The position numbers and the translations under genes were made by a program. Positions 24,406-32,990 of a stretch of DNA of 64,000 nt are shown in pieces. The DNA comes from FEB-10 sp963710645 (GTDB lineage: Bacteria > Acidobacteriota > Thermoanaerobaculia > Thermoanaerobaculales > Sulfomarinibacteraceae). The number at the start of each line of letters is the position of its first letter. Position 1 is the first letter of the stretch. The notes under the pieces are model-generated. The model did not search any database. It saw only the letters and a program-made list of their open reading frames with translations, and was not told the origin of the DNA. The stretch spans positions 310,001 through 374,000 of the forward strand of contig CAVQBD010000001.1 in assembly GCA_963710645.1 (NCBI GenBank), in the 5' to 3' direction.

Positions 24406-26097
24406 ATGGACATCGCAAACAGAAGGTTCCCAGGGGTGCCCATGAGTCTGTTGCTGGGGCGGATAACAGCGGTGGTCCTGGCGACCTGCGGGTCCGCTTC
24501 GGGGATGGCCTCGGTTGCTGAACTCGAGGTCGGCATGCAGGCAGAGCCGACGCTTCTCATGTTCGTCCTGAGGGCCGCGGTTGCTGTTTGGGCTGTGGCG
24601 CTCTTACTCATGGGCGCCAAGATGCCGCGGTTGGTGGTGGGAACCCTCCTGATTATCATCGGGATCGGGGTTGGCGCCTTCATCGTGGCCACAGCCTCCA
24701 TCCCCGCGGCGCTGGCCCTGGCGTGGCTGGTGGCGGCGGCGGGGTCAGGTTTATATATCGTGGCGCCTCGACTGGTCATGGCCTTGGCCCTGTTCTGGCC
24801 CCTTCCGGCGTTGTACGGGGCCAACCTCTTCTTCAGCGGATCATTCGAGCGCAGCATGCCGTTGGCCGTTGGTCTGACGCTGACCGGCGTGGTGATTGGG
24901 GCGGTCTTCCCAAAGCGCAGTCTGGTGCTGTTGGCGGTGGCCCTGGGAACCGTCCTCCTGCTTTCAACAGGCCTATTCGGCGCAAGTCTCGCTGGTATCG
25001 TCGTGATTGCGGCGGCCGCCGCCGCGTGGCAGATCGTCGTCTTGAAGGCGTGGCGATTCAACGGCACCCGGCGAGGATCGGCCGGTGTCCGTCAGCCCTC
25101 GCGTCGCGACCTCTGGCATGGGTCCATGCGGTGGGCTGCCTTGGTGCTGGTGGCCGGCCTCCTGCTGGTTTCCTTGACCGCACCGAGCTACGACGCCGGT
25201 TCGGTGGCGAGCCGGGCGCGTATGGACGTTTTGACCGACTCGGGAGCGCTGTCCCGACCGGGGATCGTGTTCGGCAAGCTGAATAACTACTACCTTTCGA
25301 ATCGAGGTTTTCCGGTGGCCCTGGTGGGGGAGAAGGCCGGCCCCGCCATGCGGATCGCCGTGCTGTTCGTGGGCCGCAGCCTGTCGGGCGTGGTGCGCGG
25401 CATGAGAGCGGTCAAGTCTGACACCGAGCTCGAGGCCATGCGCCATGCGGCCGACATCACGTCGGCGGCCTTCGAGGACATCCATCCGTTGATCCGACCG
25501 GGTGTTTCCGAAGCTGACATCGATCGGGCCATCCGGGACTCATTTGCGCGCCATGGCGCGACCGGGATCGCCTTCCCTGGGATTGTCGGTTCGGGGCCAA
25601 ACGCGGTGCTGCCGCACTACCAGAAGAACGACGCTGTAATGTCCGATGGCCTTGTTGTGATCGACATCGGATGCGCGGTGAACGGTTATGCCAGCGACAT
25701 GACCCGGACGTTCTCGGTGAGCGGGAGCTACGGCGAGGCAGAGAGAATGCTGATCGAGACGGTGATCTCAGCCGGTGATGCCGCTCGGTCCGTTCTGGCT
25801 TCCGGCGCCACCATGGGCCAGGTGGACGATGCCTCACGCAGAGTGATCGACGGCGCCGGATTCAGGGACTTCTACACCCACTCGGTTGGGCACCACGTGG
25901 GTCTGGACGTGCACGATCCCGGGCGCAGTCCCCTCGAGCCCGGCATGGTGGTGACCATCGAGCCGGGGATCTACATTCCCGAAGGAGCCGATGTCGACCC
26001 CATGTACTGGAATCTGGGGGTTCGCATTGAGGACAGCTACATCGTGACAGAGACCGGCTGGGAGGAGATCACCAGCTACCCCAGGCGGCCCTATTGA
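24406..26097 (+). CDS. Polytopic membrane protein fused to M24 metallopeptidase (Xaa-Pro aminopeptidase type)
   Basis: About 563 residues. ATG 24406 follows GGAGG; ATG 24442 is an alternative. Residues 1-260 hold about nine hydrophobic segments, ending at MRWAALVLVAGLLLVSL. A short linker precedes an M24 pita-bread domain (residues 330-560) with all five metal ligands: Asp in VVIDIGCAVNGYASDMTRTF (two), His in HSVGHHVGLDVHD, and Glu in VTIEPGIY and GVRIEDSYIV. The usual N-terminal creatinase-like domain is replaced by the membrane part. The upstream in-frame extension overlaps phosphofructokinase and is rejected. Confidence 0.85.
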   Translation: MDIANRRFPGVPMSLLLGRITAVVLATCGSASGMASVAELEVGMQAEPTLLMFVLRAAVAVWAVALLLMGAKMPRLVVGTLLIIIGIGVGAFIVATASIPAALALAWLVAAAGSGLYIVAPRLVMALALFWPLPALYGANLFFSGSFERSMPLAVGLTLTGVVIGAVFPKRSLVLLAVALGTVLLLSTGLFGASLAGIVVIAAAAAAWQIVVLKAWRFNGTRRGSAGVRQPSRRDLWHGSMRWAALVLVAGLLLVSLTAPSYDAGSVASRARMDVLTDSGALSRPGIVFGKLNNYYLSNRGFPVALVGEKAGPAMRIAVLFVGRSLSGVVRGMRAVKSDTELEAMRHAADITSAAFEDIHPLIRPGVSEADIDRAIRDSFARHGATGIAFPGIVGSGPNAVLPHYQKNDAVMSDGLVVIDIGCAVNGYASDMTRTFSVSGSYGEAERMLIETVISAGDAARSVLASGATMGQVDDASRRVIDGAGFRDFYTHSVGHHVGLDVHDPGRSPLEPGMVVTIEPGIYIPEGADVDPMYWNLGVRIEDSYIVTETGWEEITSYPRRPY

Positions 26098-26162
26098 AGA
26101 GGAGGGGCTAGGGGCTAGTAGGGGCTAGGGGCTAGGGGCTAGGGGTTAGGGACGAGGGAACG
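26098..26162. repeat. GGGGCTA heptanucleotide tract
   Basis: 26102-26150 is a 7-bp-period tract (GGGGCTAGGGGCTAG repeated, slightly degenerate). It fills the whole gap between convergent genes. Confidence 0.85.
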
Positions 26163-26834
26163 CTACCGTCGGCGCGCCACGAAGATAGTGTGGGTTGGTC
26201 CCTTCGACGTGGACCGAGCACTGACCCGCTCGACCCGAACATCGAAGCCGTGCTCCTTCAGAAGGCGCCGAAATTCTGGCGCAGGGTCTGCAGACCAAAC
26301 GCCGAGGACTCCACGGTGTCGGAGACTCTGGTGGATGGCGGTCAACCCCGTTGGTCCATACAGGGTCTCGTTCCGATCCACCGTGAATGCCGACGGGCCG
26401 TTGTCCACGTCGAGCAATATGGCGTCGAAGGAACCTCTGGCATCGGCGATGACGTCGGCGACATCGCCCTGAATGAGGTGGACCCGAGGGTCGGCGAGAG
26501 GCGAGCCGGCCAAATGACCCAGCGTCTGGAGATTCCACTGAGCCACGGCAGAAAGGATCTCGGCAACGACCACCTCGGACACTCGCGGTCGGAAGTCCAG
26601 AGCGGCCCGCAGGGTGAAACCCATGCCCAACCCGCCCACCAGAATGCGCGTCCTGGCGCTGGGATCCATGTCCGCCAAGACGAGCCTGGCCAGGGCCTCT
26701 TCCGACCCGTGGGTTCGGCTCGACATCAGTTCGAGACCATCGACGCGGATGCTGAAGATGCCGTCGCGCTCGTACAGCACGACCTGGCCGCCGTCGGGCG
26801 TGGTTGCCCGGTCAAGGATGACCTGCGGTTTCAC
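26163..26834 (-). CDS. Spermidine-synthase-like Rossmann methyltransferase-fold protein
   Basis: About 223 residues. GTG 26834 begins four bases after the upstream stop, so the genes look coupled; the longer ATG frame overlaps the upstream gene. The spermidine synthase fold is shown by RILVGGLGMGFTLRAALDF (motif I), VSEVVVAEILSAVAQWNLQ, VHLIQGDVADVI, FDAILLDVDNGPSAF and RGVLGVWSADPAPEF. The polyamine-site residues are not clear, so it may use another substrate. Confidence 0.82.
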   Translation of the reverse strand: MKPQVILDRATTPDGGQVVLYERDGIFSIRVDGLELMSSRTHGSEEALARLVLADMDPSARTRILVGGLGMGFTLRAALDFRPRVSEVVVAEILSAVAQWNLQTLGHLAGSPLADPRVHLIQGDVADVIADARGSFDAILLDVDNGPSAFTVDRNETLYGPTGLTAIHQSLRHRGVLGVWSADPAPEFRRLLKEHGFDVRVERVSARSTSKGPTHTIFVARRR

Positions 26835-26838
26835 GATC

Positions 26839-27750
26839 TCAGCGTGCTGAAAACAGCAGGTGCGTCGGGATGATTGACGGCGTTTCTTCACACAGAGCGA
26901 TGTAGTCGTACCAGTCGCTCGAGCCGAGCACGAACTCGGCATCGCCGGTCACCTGGTCCACCCGCGACAAATAGGTCATGAAGATCCCTTGAAGGTCGTT
27001 CAGGTCGGGCTCCTCGCCAAAGCAGGGGTCCCAAGTGATGGAGTCGGGATCCACCTGGACCTCCACCCGACCCGGCGTGCTGAGCGTGCCCACGCCAAGC
27101 TGCGAAAGACCCCATTGAGAGAGCGAGAACGACTTCACCCGCCGGGTGACCGACGCGAGTGCGGTGCCGTCGGCCCCAAATGTCGTGATGATCACGTCCA
27201 TCGGAAAGATGGACAGGTTGACGACGCCAACGTTGGAGCGCACAAAATCATCGGACCTGGCGCCGGGGAGATTCGAGGCTCCGGGGGCCAGCATGAGTCC
27301 CAGAACTCCCGACGGCACTACCTGACCGTAGGTGGCGGTGGGGTCGGCGTTGTTGAAGACCCGACCGGCGACCGTCAGCATGAACGGATCGTCGTCGGAG
27401 CCCTCCGCCTCACCAAAGACCACCAGGAAGCCCTTGGTGTTGCCCTGGGCAGGGAACCAATCGCCCAGAACGTCGTCCACTGTCAATGTCTCACCGGCGC
27501 CGAGGATGAACTCGTGGCTCGGACCCAGCAGGGGGATGTTGTTTTGGTCCTCTCTAAAGAAGAGCGCCGTGACGTTGGCGGTCTCGGACCCGATATTCGA
27601 GACCGACAGCGAACTCATCCAGTCGGTGCCAGCCGCACCGGAGACTTTGGCCATGACCGGGAGAATTTGGATCGGCAAGGCGATCTGGGCCGCGCACGGC
27701 GACGCGAGGGCGACCGTGATGACGACGATGATTGCGGTTTTTCGGTTCAT
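26839..27750 (-). CDS. Secreted beta-sandwich protein, unknown function
   Basis: 303 residues from ATG 27750, with GGAGGCACAGACCC before it. Signal peptide NRKTAIIVVITVALASPCAA|Q. The mature protein is beta-rich, hydrophobic/Gly alternating: WMSSLSVSNIGSETANVTAL, FILGAGETLTVDDVLGDWF, SNVGVVNLSIFPMDVIITTF. A shared-strand pattern like this is seen in exported proteins of related bacteria that carry repeats of unknown role. No catalytic motif. It is followed immediately by the spermidine-synthase-like gene. Confidence 0.75.
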   Translation of the reverse strand: MNRKTAIIVVITVALASPCAAQIALPIQILPVMAKVSGAAGTDWMSSLSVSNIGSETANVTALFFREDQNNIPLLGPSHEFILGAGETLTVDDVLGDWFPAQGNTKGFLVVFGEAEGSDDDPFMLTVAGRVFNNADPTATYGQVVPSGVLGLMLAPGASNLPGARSDDFVRSNVGVVNLSIFPMDVIITTFGADGTALASVTRRVKSFSLSQWGLSQLGVGTLSTPGRVEVQVDPDSITWDPCFGEEPDLNDLQGIFMTYLSRVDQVTGDAEFVLGSSDWYDYIALCEETPSIIPTHLLFSAR

Positions 27751-27918
27751 GGGTCTGTGCCTCCTTGTGGCGTGCAACCCGAGGTTGGGTTCTTTCGAAC
27801 ACAATGTGGCGACCGCCTCCGACGCGAAAACTCGGTGCTGGAGGATGCGGGTCCCGGAGTCCGGATCAGAGCCCTTTCTGGTCGGGGATTTGGCCTGATC
27901 ATACCACCGCGGAAAATA

Positions 27919-28296
27919 TCAATCGATGCCGTGCAACAGGAAGACCACGAGGTCCTGCACCTGTTCGTGGTCCGCGTGTCTCACCCCCGGCATGTCGACG
28001 TCGTATGTGGATCTGAGGTCCCTCAGCCGCGGATTGTCTTCGAGCTGTGAGGCGGGATTTTTGAGGAATTCCGCCAGTGCATCGGTCTCCCAGTGATCGG
28101 CGACCGCCGCCAGCGACGGACCTATGAGAGTGCCCTCTCCGGTTTCGCCGTGGCAGGCCGAACATTCTTCCGCCTGCCACACCACACGACCTCGAGCCAA
28201 GCTCTCCAGATCGACGGGCGGCCCGATCCACCCGGGCCCGCAACCGGCCAATATCACCGCGAGGATGAGACACATAATGCGGGAGAGCTTTCTCAT
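27919..28296 (-). CDS. Lipoprotein monohaem cytochrome c
   Basis: 125 residues. A lipobox signal (LSRIMCLILAVILAGC, Cys at 19) would anchor it to a membrane. One haem site is present, CSACH (residues 45-49), inside a class I c-type fold: GRVVWQAEECSACHGETGEG, IGPSLAAVADHW, and the distal ligand region YDVDMPGVRHAD. It most likely carries electrons in the periplasm. The gene is divergent from the thioredoxin-fold gene at 28387. A TGATAGGCT box ends seven bases before the ATG with no Shine-Dalgarno, which suggests a leaderless message. Confidence 0.88.
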   Translation of the reverse strand: MRKLSRIMCLILAVILAGCGPGWIGPPVDLESLARGRVVWQAEECSACHGETGEGTLIGPSLAAVADHWETDALAEFLKNPASQLEDNPRLRDLRSTYDVDMPGVRHADHEQVQDLVVFLLHGID

Positions 28297-28303
28297 TGCG
28301 ATG

Positions 28304-28312
28304 AGCCTATCA
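28304..28312 (-). promoter_or_regulatory. Extended -10 (TGATAGGCT) of leaderless cytochrome c gene
   Basis: Reads TGATAGGCT on the minus strand, seven bases before ATG 28296. Transcription would begin at or next to the start codon. Confidence 0.4.
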
Positions 28313-28369
28313 CGACGAGACCCGACACAAATGTCAAGCAGTCCAGGCCCGTCCGATTTCGCCACTTTC

Positions 28370-28378
28370 TGATATCCT
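28370..28378 (+). promoter_or_regulatory. Extended -10 (TGATATCCT) of leaderless thioredoxin-fold gene
   Basis: TGATATCCT ends eight bases before ATG 28387. No Shine-Dalgarno is present in the remaining gap. Confidence 0.4.
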
Positions 28379-28386
28379 CCGCTGCC

Positions 28387-28956
28387 ATGGATGTAAAGAC
28401 ACGCAACCGCTTGATCATCGGAGCGATCGTGCTGGTGGCCGGTGCGATTATCGGTTACCAGATGTACTACAGCCAAACGCCGCCGCGGCATGCCGACCAC
28501 GACCACGCGATTTCGAAGCTGAATGCCGGTGGTTTCTTGTGGGTGGAAGGGGCAGACGGGAAGAGGCGCAATCTGGTGGGGCGGCCCGACAAGGTTCTGG
28601 TACTCCACTGGTTCGATCCCACCGCCCCAAACTCGTCGGAACAGAAGACCGCCGCACGGTTCGCGGCCACTGCCGCAGCCGACCCGGGCGTGGAGGTCCT
28701 CTTCATCGCCCTCGCGCCGTCGTGGGAGGGGCTGGAGGACTGGGCGGTCGGCACTGGTGTGCCCACCGACTCCCTTTATCTGGACCGAAAGGGCAAGACC
28801 GCGAATCTCTGTGGTGTCAGGCGGCTGCCCGAGACCCTGATCTATGATCCCGCCGGCTTTCTTGCCCACCAGGCCCGTGGACCCATCAGCTGGACCAATG
28901 CCGGGGTCGGTGCCCAGATCCATCGCGCCAAATCAGGCGTGAACGAGATCCACTAA
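28387..28956 (+). CDS. Membrane-anchored thioredoxin-fold protein without CxxC
   Basis: 189 residues. An N-terminal anchor (LIIGAIVLVAGAIIGYQMYY) precedes a TlpA/AhpC-like thioredoxin fold facing the periplasm: VLVLHWFDPTAPNSSEQKTA at the redox-site position, VEVLFIALAPSW, VPTDSLYLDRKGKTANLCGV, then LPETLIYDPAGFLAHQ with the cis-Pro. The usual CxxC is replaced by TAPNS, so it cannot do thiol exchange; a His-rich PPRHADHDHAI stretch near the anchor could bind metal. Divergent from a cytochrome c, it may serve haem or copper handling. Confidence 0.8.
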   Translation: MDVKTRNRLIIGAIVLVAGAIIGYQMYYSQTPPRHADHDHAISKLNAGGFLWVEGADGKRRNLVGRPDKVLVLHWFDPTAPNSSEQKTAARFAATAAADPGVEVLFIALAPSWEGLEDWAVGTGVPTDSLYLDRKGKTANLCGVRRLPETLIYDPAGFLAHQARGPISWTNAGVGAQIHRAKSGVNEIH

Positions 28957-28957
28957 C

Positions 28958-28987
28958 GGTCGGCCGAGCGAGACGAGTCGGCCGACC
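28958..28987 (+). terminator. Perfect 10-bp hairpin after thioredoxin-fold gene
   Basis: GGTCGGCCGA and TCGGCCGACC are perfect complements around a ten-base loop, starting two bases past the stop codon. No T-run follows. Confidence 0.5.
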
Positions 28988-29070
28988 ACGGGGAGCATCG
29001 TCCGGTATCCGGCGACGGGCCAACAGGAATGTTGGCGAAAGTTGGGGTGTATTCCTTCAGGGGGTGAATC

Positions 29071-29733
29071 ATGGCAACCGTTTGCATCACAGGGGCGAAT
29101 CGTGGCATAGGACTCGAGTTGGTTCGGCAGTATGCCCAACGCGGTGAGGACGTGATCGCGGTCTGCCGCGAGGCGTCTCCCGATCTCGAGATATCGGGCG
29201 TCGAGATCGTGGACGGCATTGACGTCACCGACTCCAAGTCGACGGTGGAGCTTGCGAAGAAGCTGTCCGGCCGTCGGATCGATGTGCTGATCAACAACGC
29301 CGGGATCCTGTCGAACGAGTCGCTTGACGATCTGGATTTTGATCGTATGCGGCGTCAGTTCGAGGTCAACAGCCTTGGGCCGTTGAGGGTCACCGCCGCC
29401 CTGCGGAACAACCTCGGACGGGGCTCCAAGGTCGCCATCATTACCAGCCGGATGGGTTCTATAGAGGACAACACGTCGGGCGGCCGCTACGGCTACCGAA
29501 TGTCCAAGGCCGCGGTGAACATGGCCGGACGATCGCTGGCTCGTGATCTCGATGAAGACGGTGTGGCCGTGGCGGTGCTCCATCCCGGTTTCGTCCGAAC
29601 CGACATGACCGACCACCAGGGATTGGTGGATGCACCGGTGTCGGCCGCCGGCTTGATCGCCCGCATCGATGCCTTGTCCGTCGAGACCTCGGGCCGGTTC
29701 TGGCACGCGAACGGTGAGGAGCTGCCGTGGTGA
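29071..29733 (+). CDS. Short-chain dehydrogenase/reductase (SDR)
   Basis: 220 residues. NAD(P) site VCITGANRGIGLELV at the N-terminus, NNAG (INNAGILSNESL), catalytic Ser region AIITSRMGS, and the Tyr/Lys pair YGYRMSKAAVNM. PGFVRTDMT follows in the standard position. Close to the C-signal/carbonyl reductase type of SDR. Substrate unknown. GGGGG upstream of ATG 29071 is a possible ribosome site. Confidence 0.9.
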   Translation: MATVCITGANRGIGLELVRQYAQRGEDVIAVCREASPDLEISGVEIVDGIDVTDSKSTVELAKKLSGRRIDVLINNAGILSNESLDDLDFDRMRRQFEVNSLGPLRVTAALRNNLGRGSKVAIITSRMGSIEDNTSGGRYGYRMSKAAVNMAGRSLARDLDEDGVAVAVLHPGFVRTDMTDHQGLVDAPVSAAGLIARIDALSVETSGRFWHANGEELPW

Positions 29734-29931
29734 CGGTGACGCAGTGAGCAGTGGGCAGGAGGCAGAATTCTCAGTTTTGAATTCTGAATTTTGAATTCCA
29801 GCCCACCCTTCACGCAAGAGGTGGTAGGGGCCCAATTCACAATATTGAATTTTGAAATCTGAACTGCCCCCCGCCTCCTGTTCCGCGGGGTGGGGGAGGG
29901 AATTTAGAATTAAGATCTCAGAGCTGAAAAT
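29734..29931. repeat. Intergenic short tandem-repeat tracts between convergent genes
   Basis: Holds AGTGAGCAGTGGGCAGGAGG, then GAATTCTGAATTTTGAATTC (29787-29806), a related AATTCACAATATTGAATTTT stretch and AAAATTCAAAATTC (29925-29940), which runs into the C-terminal codons of the VOC gene. A/T-rich words with GAATTC cores, period about 8-9. Confidence 0.7.
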
Positions 29932-30330
29932 TCAAAATTCGTTAGTGGTCGAGGCGCTTTCCACCGTCATCGCTTGTGAGAAGGACCAATCAGCATCTGA
30001 GTTGAAGACCTGAAACTCGATCAAGCGGCTCTCGGGGTCCCGAGCAAAGAAGTTGTAGATCGGGTACCGAGGGTTGTCCCTGGGTGGGTCGAGGGCGGAG
30101 TCCTGAAATCGCTCGTACATCCGGTCGACCGCGGCGCGGTCGGGATAGACGAAGGTGATGACCCCGCAGGTTTCGGCGGCCTCCCGCTGGCAGAAACCGA
30201 AGAGAAACTGACCGTGCCGGAAGATCCGGCAGTCGGTCTGGTCCATCCAGAGCTCGGCACCAACCCGCTCGGTGTAGAAGGTCGTGAGCTCGTCCAACAT
30301 CTGGGTCTTGAAGAACACCACGCCGGTCAT
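29932..30330 (-). CDS. VOC/glyoxalase-fold protein
   Basis: 132 residues from ATG 30330 with GGAGGCCCCC before it; a longer frame from 30414 adds a Cys-rich stretch and is less likely. One VOC module: VVFFKTQMLDELTTFYTERV, LWMDQTDCRIFRHGQFLFGF, CGVITFVYPDRAAVDRMYER and the end strand YNFFARDPESRLIEFQVFN. The Glu in IEFQ is a usual metal ligand. Function undetermined. It lies downstream of the YheT-like hydrolase. Confidence 0.82.
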   Translation of the reverse strand: MTGVVFFKTQMLDELTTFYTERVGAELWMDQTDCRIFRHGQFLFGFCQREAAETCGVITFVYPDRAAVDRMYERFQDSALDPPRDNPRYPIYNFFARDPESRLIEFQVFNSDADWSFSQAMTVESASTTNEF

Positions 30331-30410
30331 GGGGGCCTCCTCGCACCGGTTGCAACCGGTGCAGGTTGTCAGCATCAGCGCTGCCGGGCCAGCAGCGACG
30401 GAGAGTCGTT

Positions 30411-31415
30411 TCAAGGTTCACTTCGCAAGTGCCGGGCGAGGAATGACGCAGCCCGCGCCTCGGCCCAGAACTCCGGCGCCCACGGCGGGCCGGAAACGAA
30501 ACCCACATGGCCCCCTGTTGCCACAAAGAGGGCCTCGAGATGGGGATTCCCGTCTACCTCGTGACGGGGCAGAGCCTCCCTCGGCTGGAACGGATCGTCC
30601 TCCGCGTGAATCAGCAGCGTGGGCTTCCTGATGGCGCGGAGATGGGGTTTGCTCGACGCCCGCCGGTAGTAGTCGGCAGAGTCCAGGAAATCGTGCAACG
30701 GCGCGGTGCCCAGATCGTCGAATGCGCGCAGCGTGCGGACCTCGAGCAGCCGGTCCAGATCGACCTCGTCGCGCAGGATGTCGCCCTTCAGCCTCAGTTT
30801 GCGACGCAGGCGTTTGATGAAGTAGAGCTGGTACAGGCGACCGAGCCCACCCTCTATGGTGTCGATGCCGACGGTCAAGTCAAAGGGAACCGAGATGGCC
30901 GCCGCGGCGTCGACCTCGAGATCTTCCCGATCATCCCGGGCGCACTCGCCGAGGTGCTTCAGCAAGACGTTGCCGCCCATGGAAAAGCCAACCGCCCCAA
31001 GACTCCTGGACGGGTAGCGGGTTCGAATGAGGCTGATGATGTGGGCGGCGTCTGCGGTGTCGCCCGAGTGGTAGAAACGAGCCAGGCGGTTCATTTCCCC
31101 GCTGCAGGAACGGAAATTGAGTGCCACCGACGCCAGCCCGTGCCGGGCCAACCTTCGCACCATCTCGTGGACGTAGTCCGATGCAGCCGATCCTTCCAGG
31201 CCGTGCAGCACGAGCACGATTGGAGCATCGTCGGGAAGCCTGATTCCCGCGGCCTCGATCGTCCAATCCAGATCGAAAAAGTCCCCGTCGGGAAGTTCGA
31301 TCCTTTCGCGTTCGACGTCCACCCCTCCCCGGGGTCGCAGCAGCCGAGCCCCGACCGCCTGGAGATGCGGACCTGGAAGCCACCATGCCGGGCGGAAGGT
31401 CGTGTTCTCACCCAT
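30411..31415 (-). CDS. YheT-family alpha/beta hydrolase
   Basis: 334 residues. N-terminal PAWWLPGPHLQAVGARLLRP is the typical YheT opening. Alpha/beta-hydrolase core: LVLHGLEGSAASDYVHEMV (oxyanion), GFSMGGNVLLKHLG (nucleophile Ser in GxSxGG), ADDP (Asp) and GGHVGF (His). The family comprises putative esterases. A TATGAT box ends eight bases before ATG 31415 with no Shine-Dalgarno, pointing to leaderless expression. Confidence 0.9.
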   Translation of the reverse strand: MGENTTFRPAWWLPGPHLQAVGARLLRPRGGVDVERERIELPDGDFFDLDWTIEAAGIRLPDDAPIVLVLHGLEGSAASDYVHEMVRRLARHGLASVALNFRSCSGEMNRLARFYHSGDTADAAHIISLIRTRYPSRSLGAVGFSMGGNVLLKHLGECARDDREDLEVDAAAAISVPFDLTVGIDTIEGGLGRLYQLYFIKRLRRKLRLKGDILRDEVDLDRLLEVRTLRAFDDLGTAPLHDFLDSADYYRRASSKPHLRAIRKPTLLIHAEDDPFQPREALPRHEVDGNPHLEALFVATGGHVGFVSGPPWAPEFWAEARAASFLARHLRSEP

Positions 31416-31883
31416 GGCGCAGCATCATAGCCGGTCTCGGCCGCCCAACCGATCGACCGATCGAAGAGCGAAGAACTCCACCCACCAGGAGCAAGAGGGC
31501 GCGATGATCGGGCGTGCCGTTCTGGAGCGCATCCAATACGCGCGGGCCGGTGCCAGGCACCGTCGAAATCGAATCGGAGCATGAGATCGACACATCTTCG
31601 GCGGTGCCTGGCACCGACATGGAGATCGGAATGCGAAGGGTGGCAACCTGCCGGCGGCAGCGGTTGTGGCCGTGGCCGGGTGCGGCGGCCCGTTCCGATC
31701 CTGAAAGTGGGATCAGCGGCCATACGGCCACCCGCTGGTGACGGCTGGTCACCGCGGCCACCGGCCGCGAGTAACCTCGGAGAGCGCGCCGGGAAGATTG
31801 GCGCGACGAAATTCGCATGGTGTCCCGTTTACCACCCCTCCTCAGCGAACGGATCTAAGGAGCCCCAGCCAATGATCGACGAC
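31416..31883. repeat. Intergenic with modular IR element copy E (minus orientation)
   Basis: About 470 bases without a gene. 31495-31655 is the reverse complement of the element core at 52740-52890: right arm (rc) at 31495-31518, palindromes GGTGCCAGGCACC at 31549-31561 and GGTGCCTGGCACC at 31603-31615, then left part to 31655. The remainder is GC-rich spacer, ending at the convergent permease gene. Confidence 0.75.
31424..31429 (-). promoter_or_regulatory. -10 box (TATGAT) of leaderless YheT-like gene
   Basis: TATGAT on the minus strand, eight bases before ATG 31415. No good -35 was found. Confidence 0.35.
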
Positions 31884-32990
31884 CTAATCGAGCCGTTTGC
31901 GAAACCGCAAAACGGCTGCGCCCATCATGACGGCGAAAAAGGCGACCAGTGGCCAGATCTCGCGACTGACGTCGACCAGGGTGGCGCCGCGCAGGATGAT
32001 GCCCCGCACCATTCGGACAAAATGGGTCAGGGGCAAGACCTCGGCGATGTTCTGGGCTGCCGGCGGCATGCCTTCGAAGGGGAACATGAAGCCCGAAAGC
32101 AGGATCGAAGGCAGGAAGAAGAAAAAAGTCATCTGCATGGCCTGGAACTGGTTTTTTGCTGCGGTGGAGATCAGCAGGCCCAGTGACAGCGTGGCGGTGA
32201 TGAAGATGACCGAGGCGGCGTAGAGGTCCACCAGAGAGCCGCGGATCGGCACCTGGAACAGGGCCACTCCGAGGATCAGGATCACGCTCACCTGGACGAT
32301 ACCGATGATCGTGTAGGGGATGATCTTGCCGATCATGAGCTCCGAGCGTCGCACCGGGGTTGTGATGAGTAGCTCCAGGGTGCCACGTTCCCGCTCGCGG
32401 ACAATGGCGACGGCCGTGAACAGGGACATGGTCAGGGTGAGGATGACGCCGATCAGGCCGGGCACGATCTGAATTTGTGACCTTCGTTCCGGATTATAAA
32501 AGGCACGGATTTCGAAGGTTGTCGGCGGCAGCCGTTGGGGCGGCCTTCGCAACTCGTCGTCGAGACGGAGTTTGAGCAGTCCCTGGACCGCTCCGAGCAA
32601 AACCGGGTCGGACGCGTCCACCAAAAGCTGGGCCGCCGGCCGGTCCCAGGTGGCGAGCCGCCGTTCGAAGTCGGGCGGGATGAGAATGCCCAGGGAGATC
32701 CGCCCCTGTCTTAGGAGATCCTCGAGCTGTTCGGCGGTGGCCGCGCGGGCCACCACGTCCGCCACTTGGGACGCCTCTACAGCGGCCACCAGCTCGCGAG
32801 CGCGGCGCGTGCCGGCCTGGTCGGCGACGCCTGCCGAGAGGTGTCGGACATCGGTGTTGATGGCGTAGCCGAAAAGCAGAAGTTGGAGGGCGGGAATGCC
32901 GATGATCATTCCGAAAGTGAGGCGATCGCGGCGCAGTTGGACCACCTCCTTGGCGGCGATGGCGAGGGTGCGCGACAGGAAGGTCTTCAT
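31884..32990 (-). CDS. ABC-2 type export permease
   Basis: 368 residues. N-terminal membrane helix (LTFGMIIGIPALQLLLFGYA), a large periplasmic loop (residues 45-180), then five helices: IQIVPGLIGVILTLTMSLFT, PYTIIGIVQVSVILILGVAL, and VIFITATLSLGLLIST near the end, plus FPFEGMPPAAQNIAEVLPLT. Matches YbhS/YbhR-like ABC2_membrane_3 permeases. It overlaps the ATPase gene by four bases. With that ATPase and the HlyD protein it forms an exporter. Confidence 0.9.
   Translation of the reverse strand: MKTFLSRTLAIAAKEVVQLRRDRLTFGMIIGIPALQLLLFGYAINTDVRHLSAGVADQAGTRRARELVAAVEASQVADVVARAATAEQLEDLLRQGRISLGILIPPDFERRLATWDRPAAQLLVDASDPVLLGAVQGLLKLRLDDELRRPPQRLPPTTFEIRAFYNPERRSQIQIVPGLIGVILTLTMSLFTAVAIVRERERGTLELLITTPVRRSELMIGKIIPYTIIGIVQVSVILILGVALFQVPIRGSLVDLYAASVIFITATLSLGLLISTAAKNQFQAMQMTFFFFLPSILLSGFMFPFEGMPPAAQNIAEVLPLTHFVRMVRGIILRGATLVDVSREIWPLVAFFAVMMGAAVLRFRKRLD

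Noticed and set aside
26989..28050. 353-residue plus-strand frame over the secreted protein and cytochrome c
   Set aside because: Random composition and antisense to two genes with signal peptides and a haem motif.
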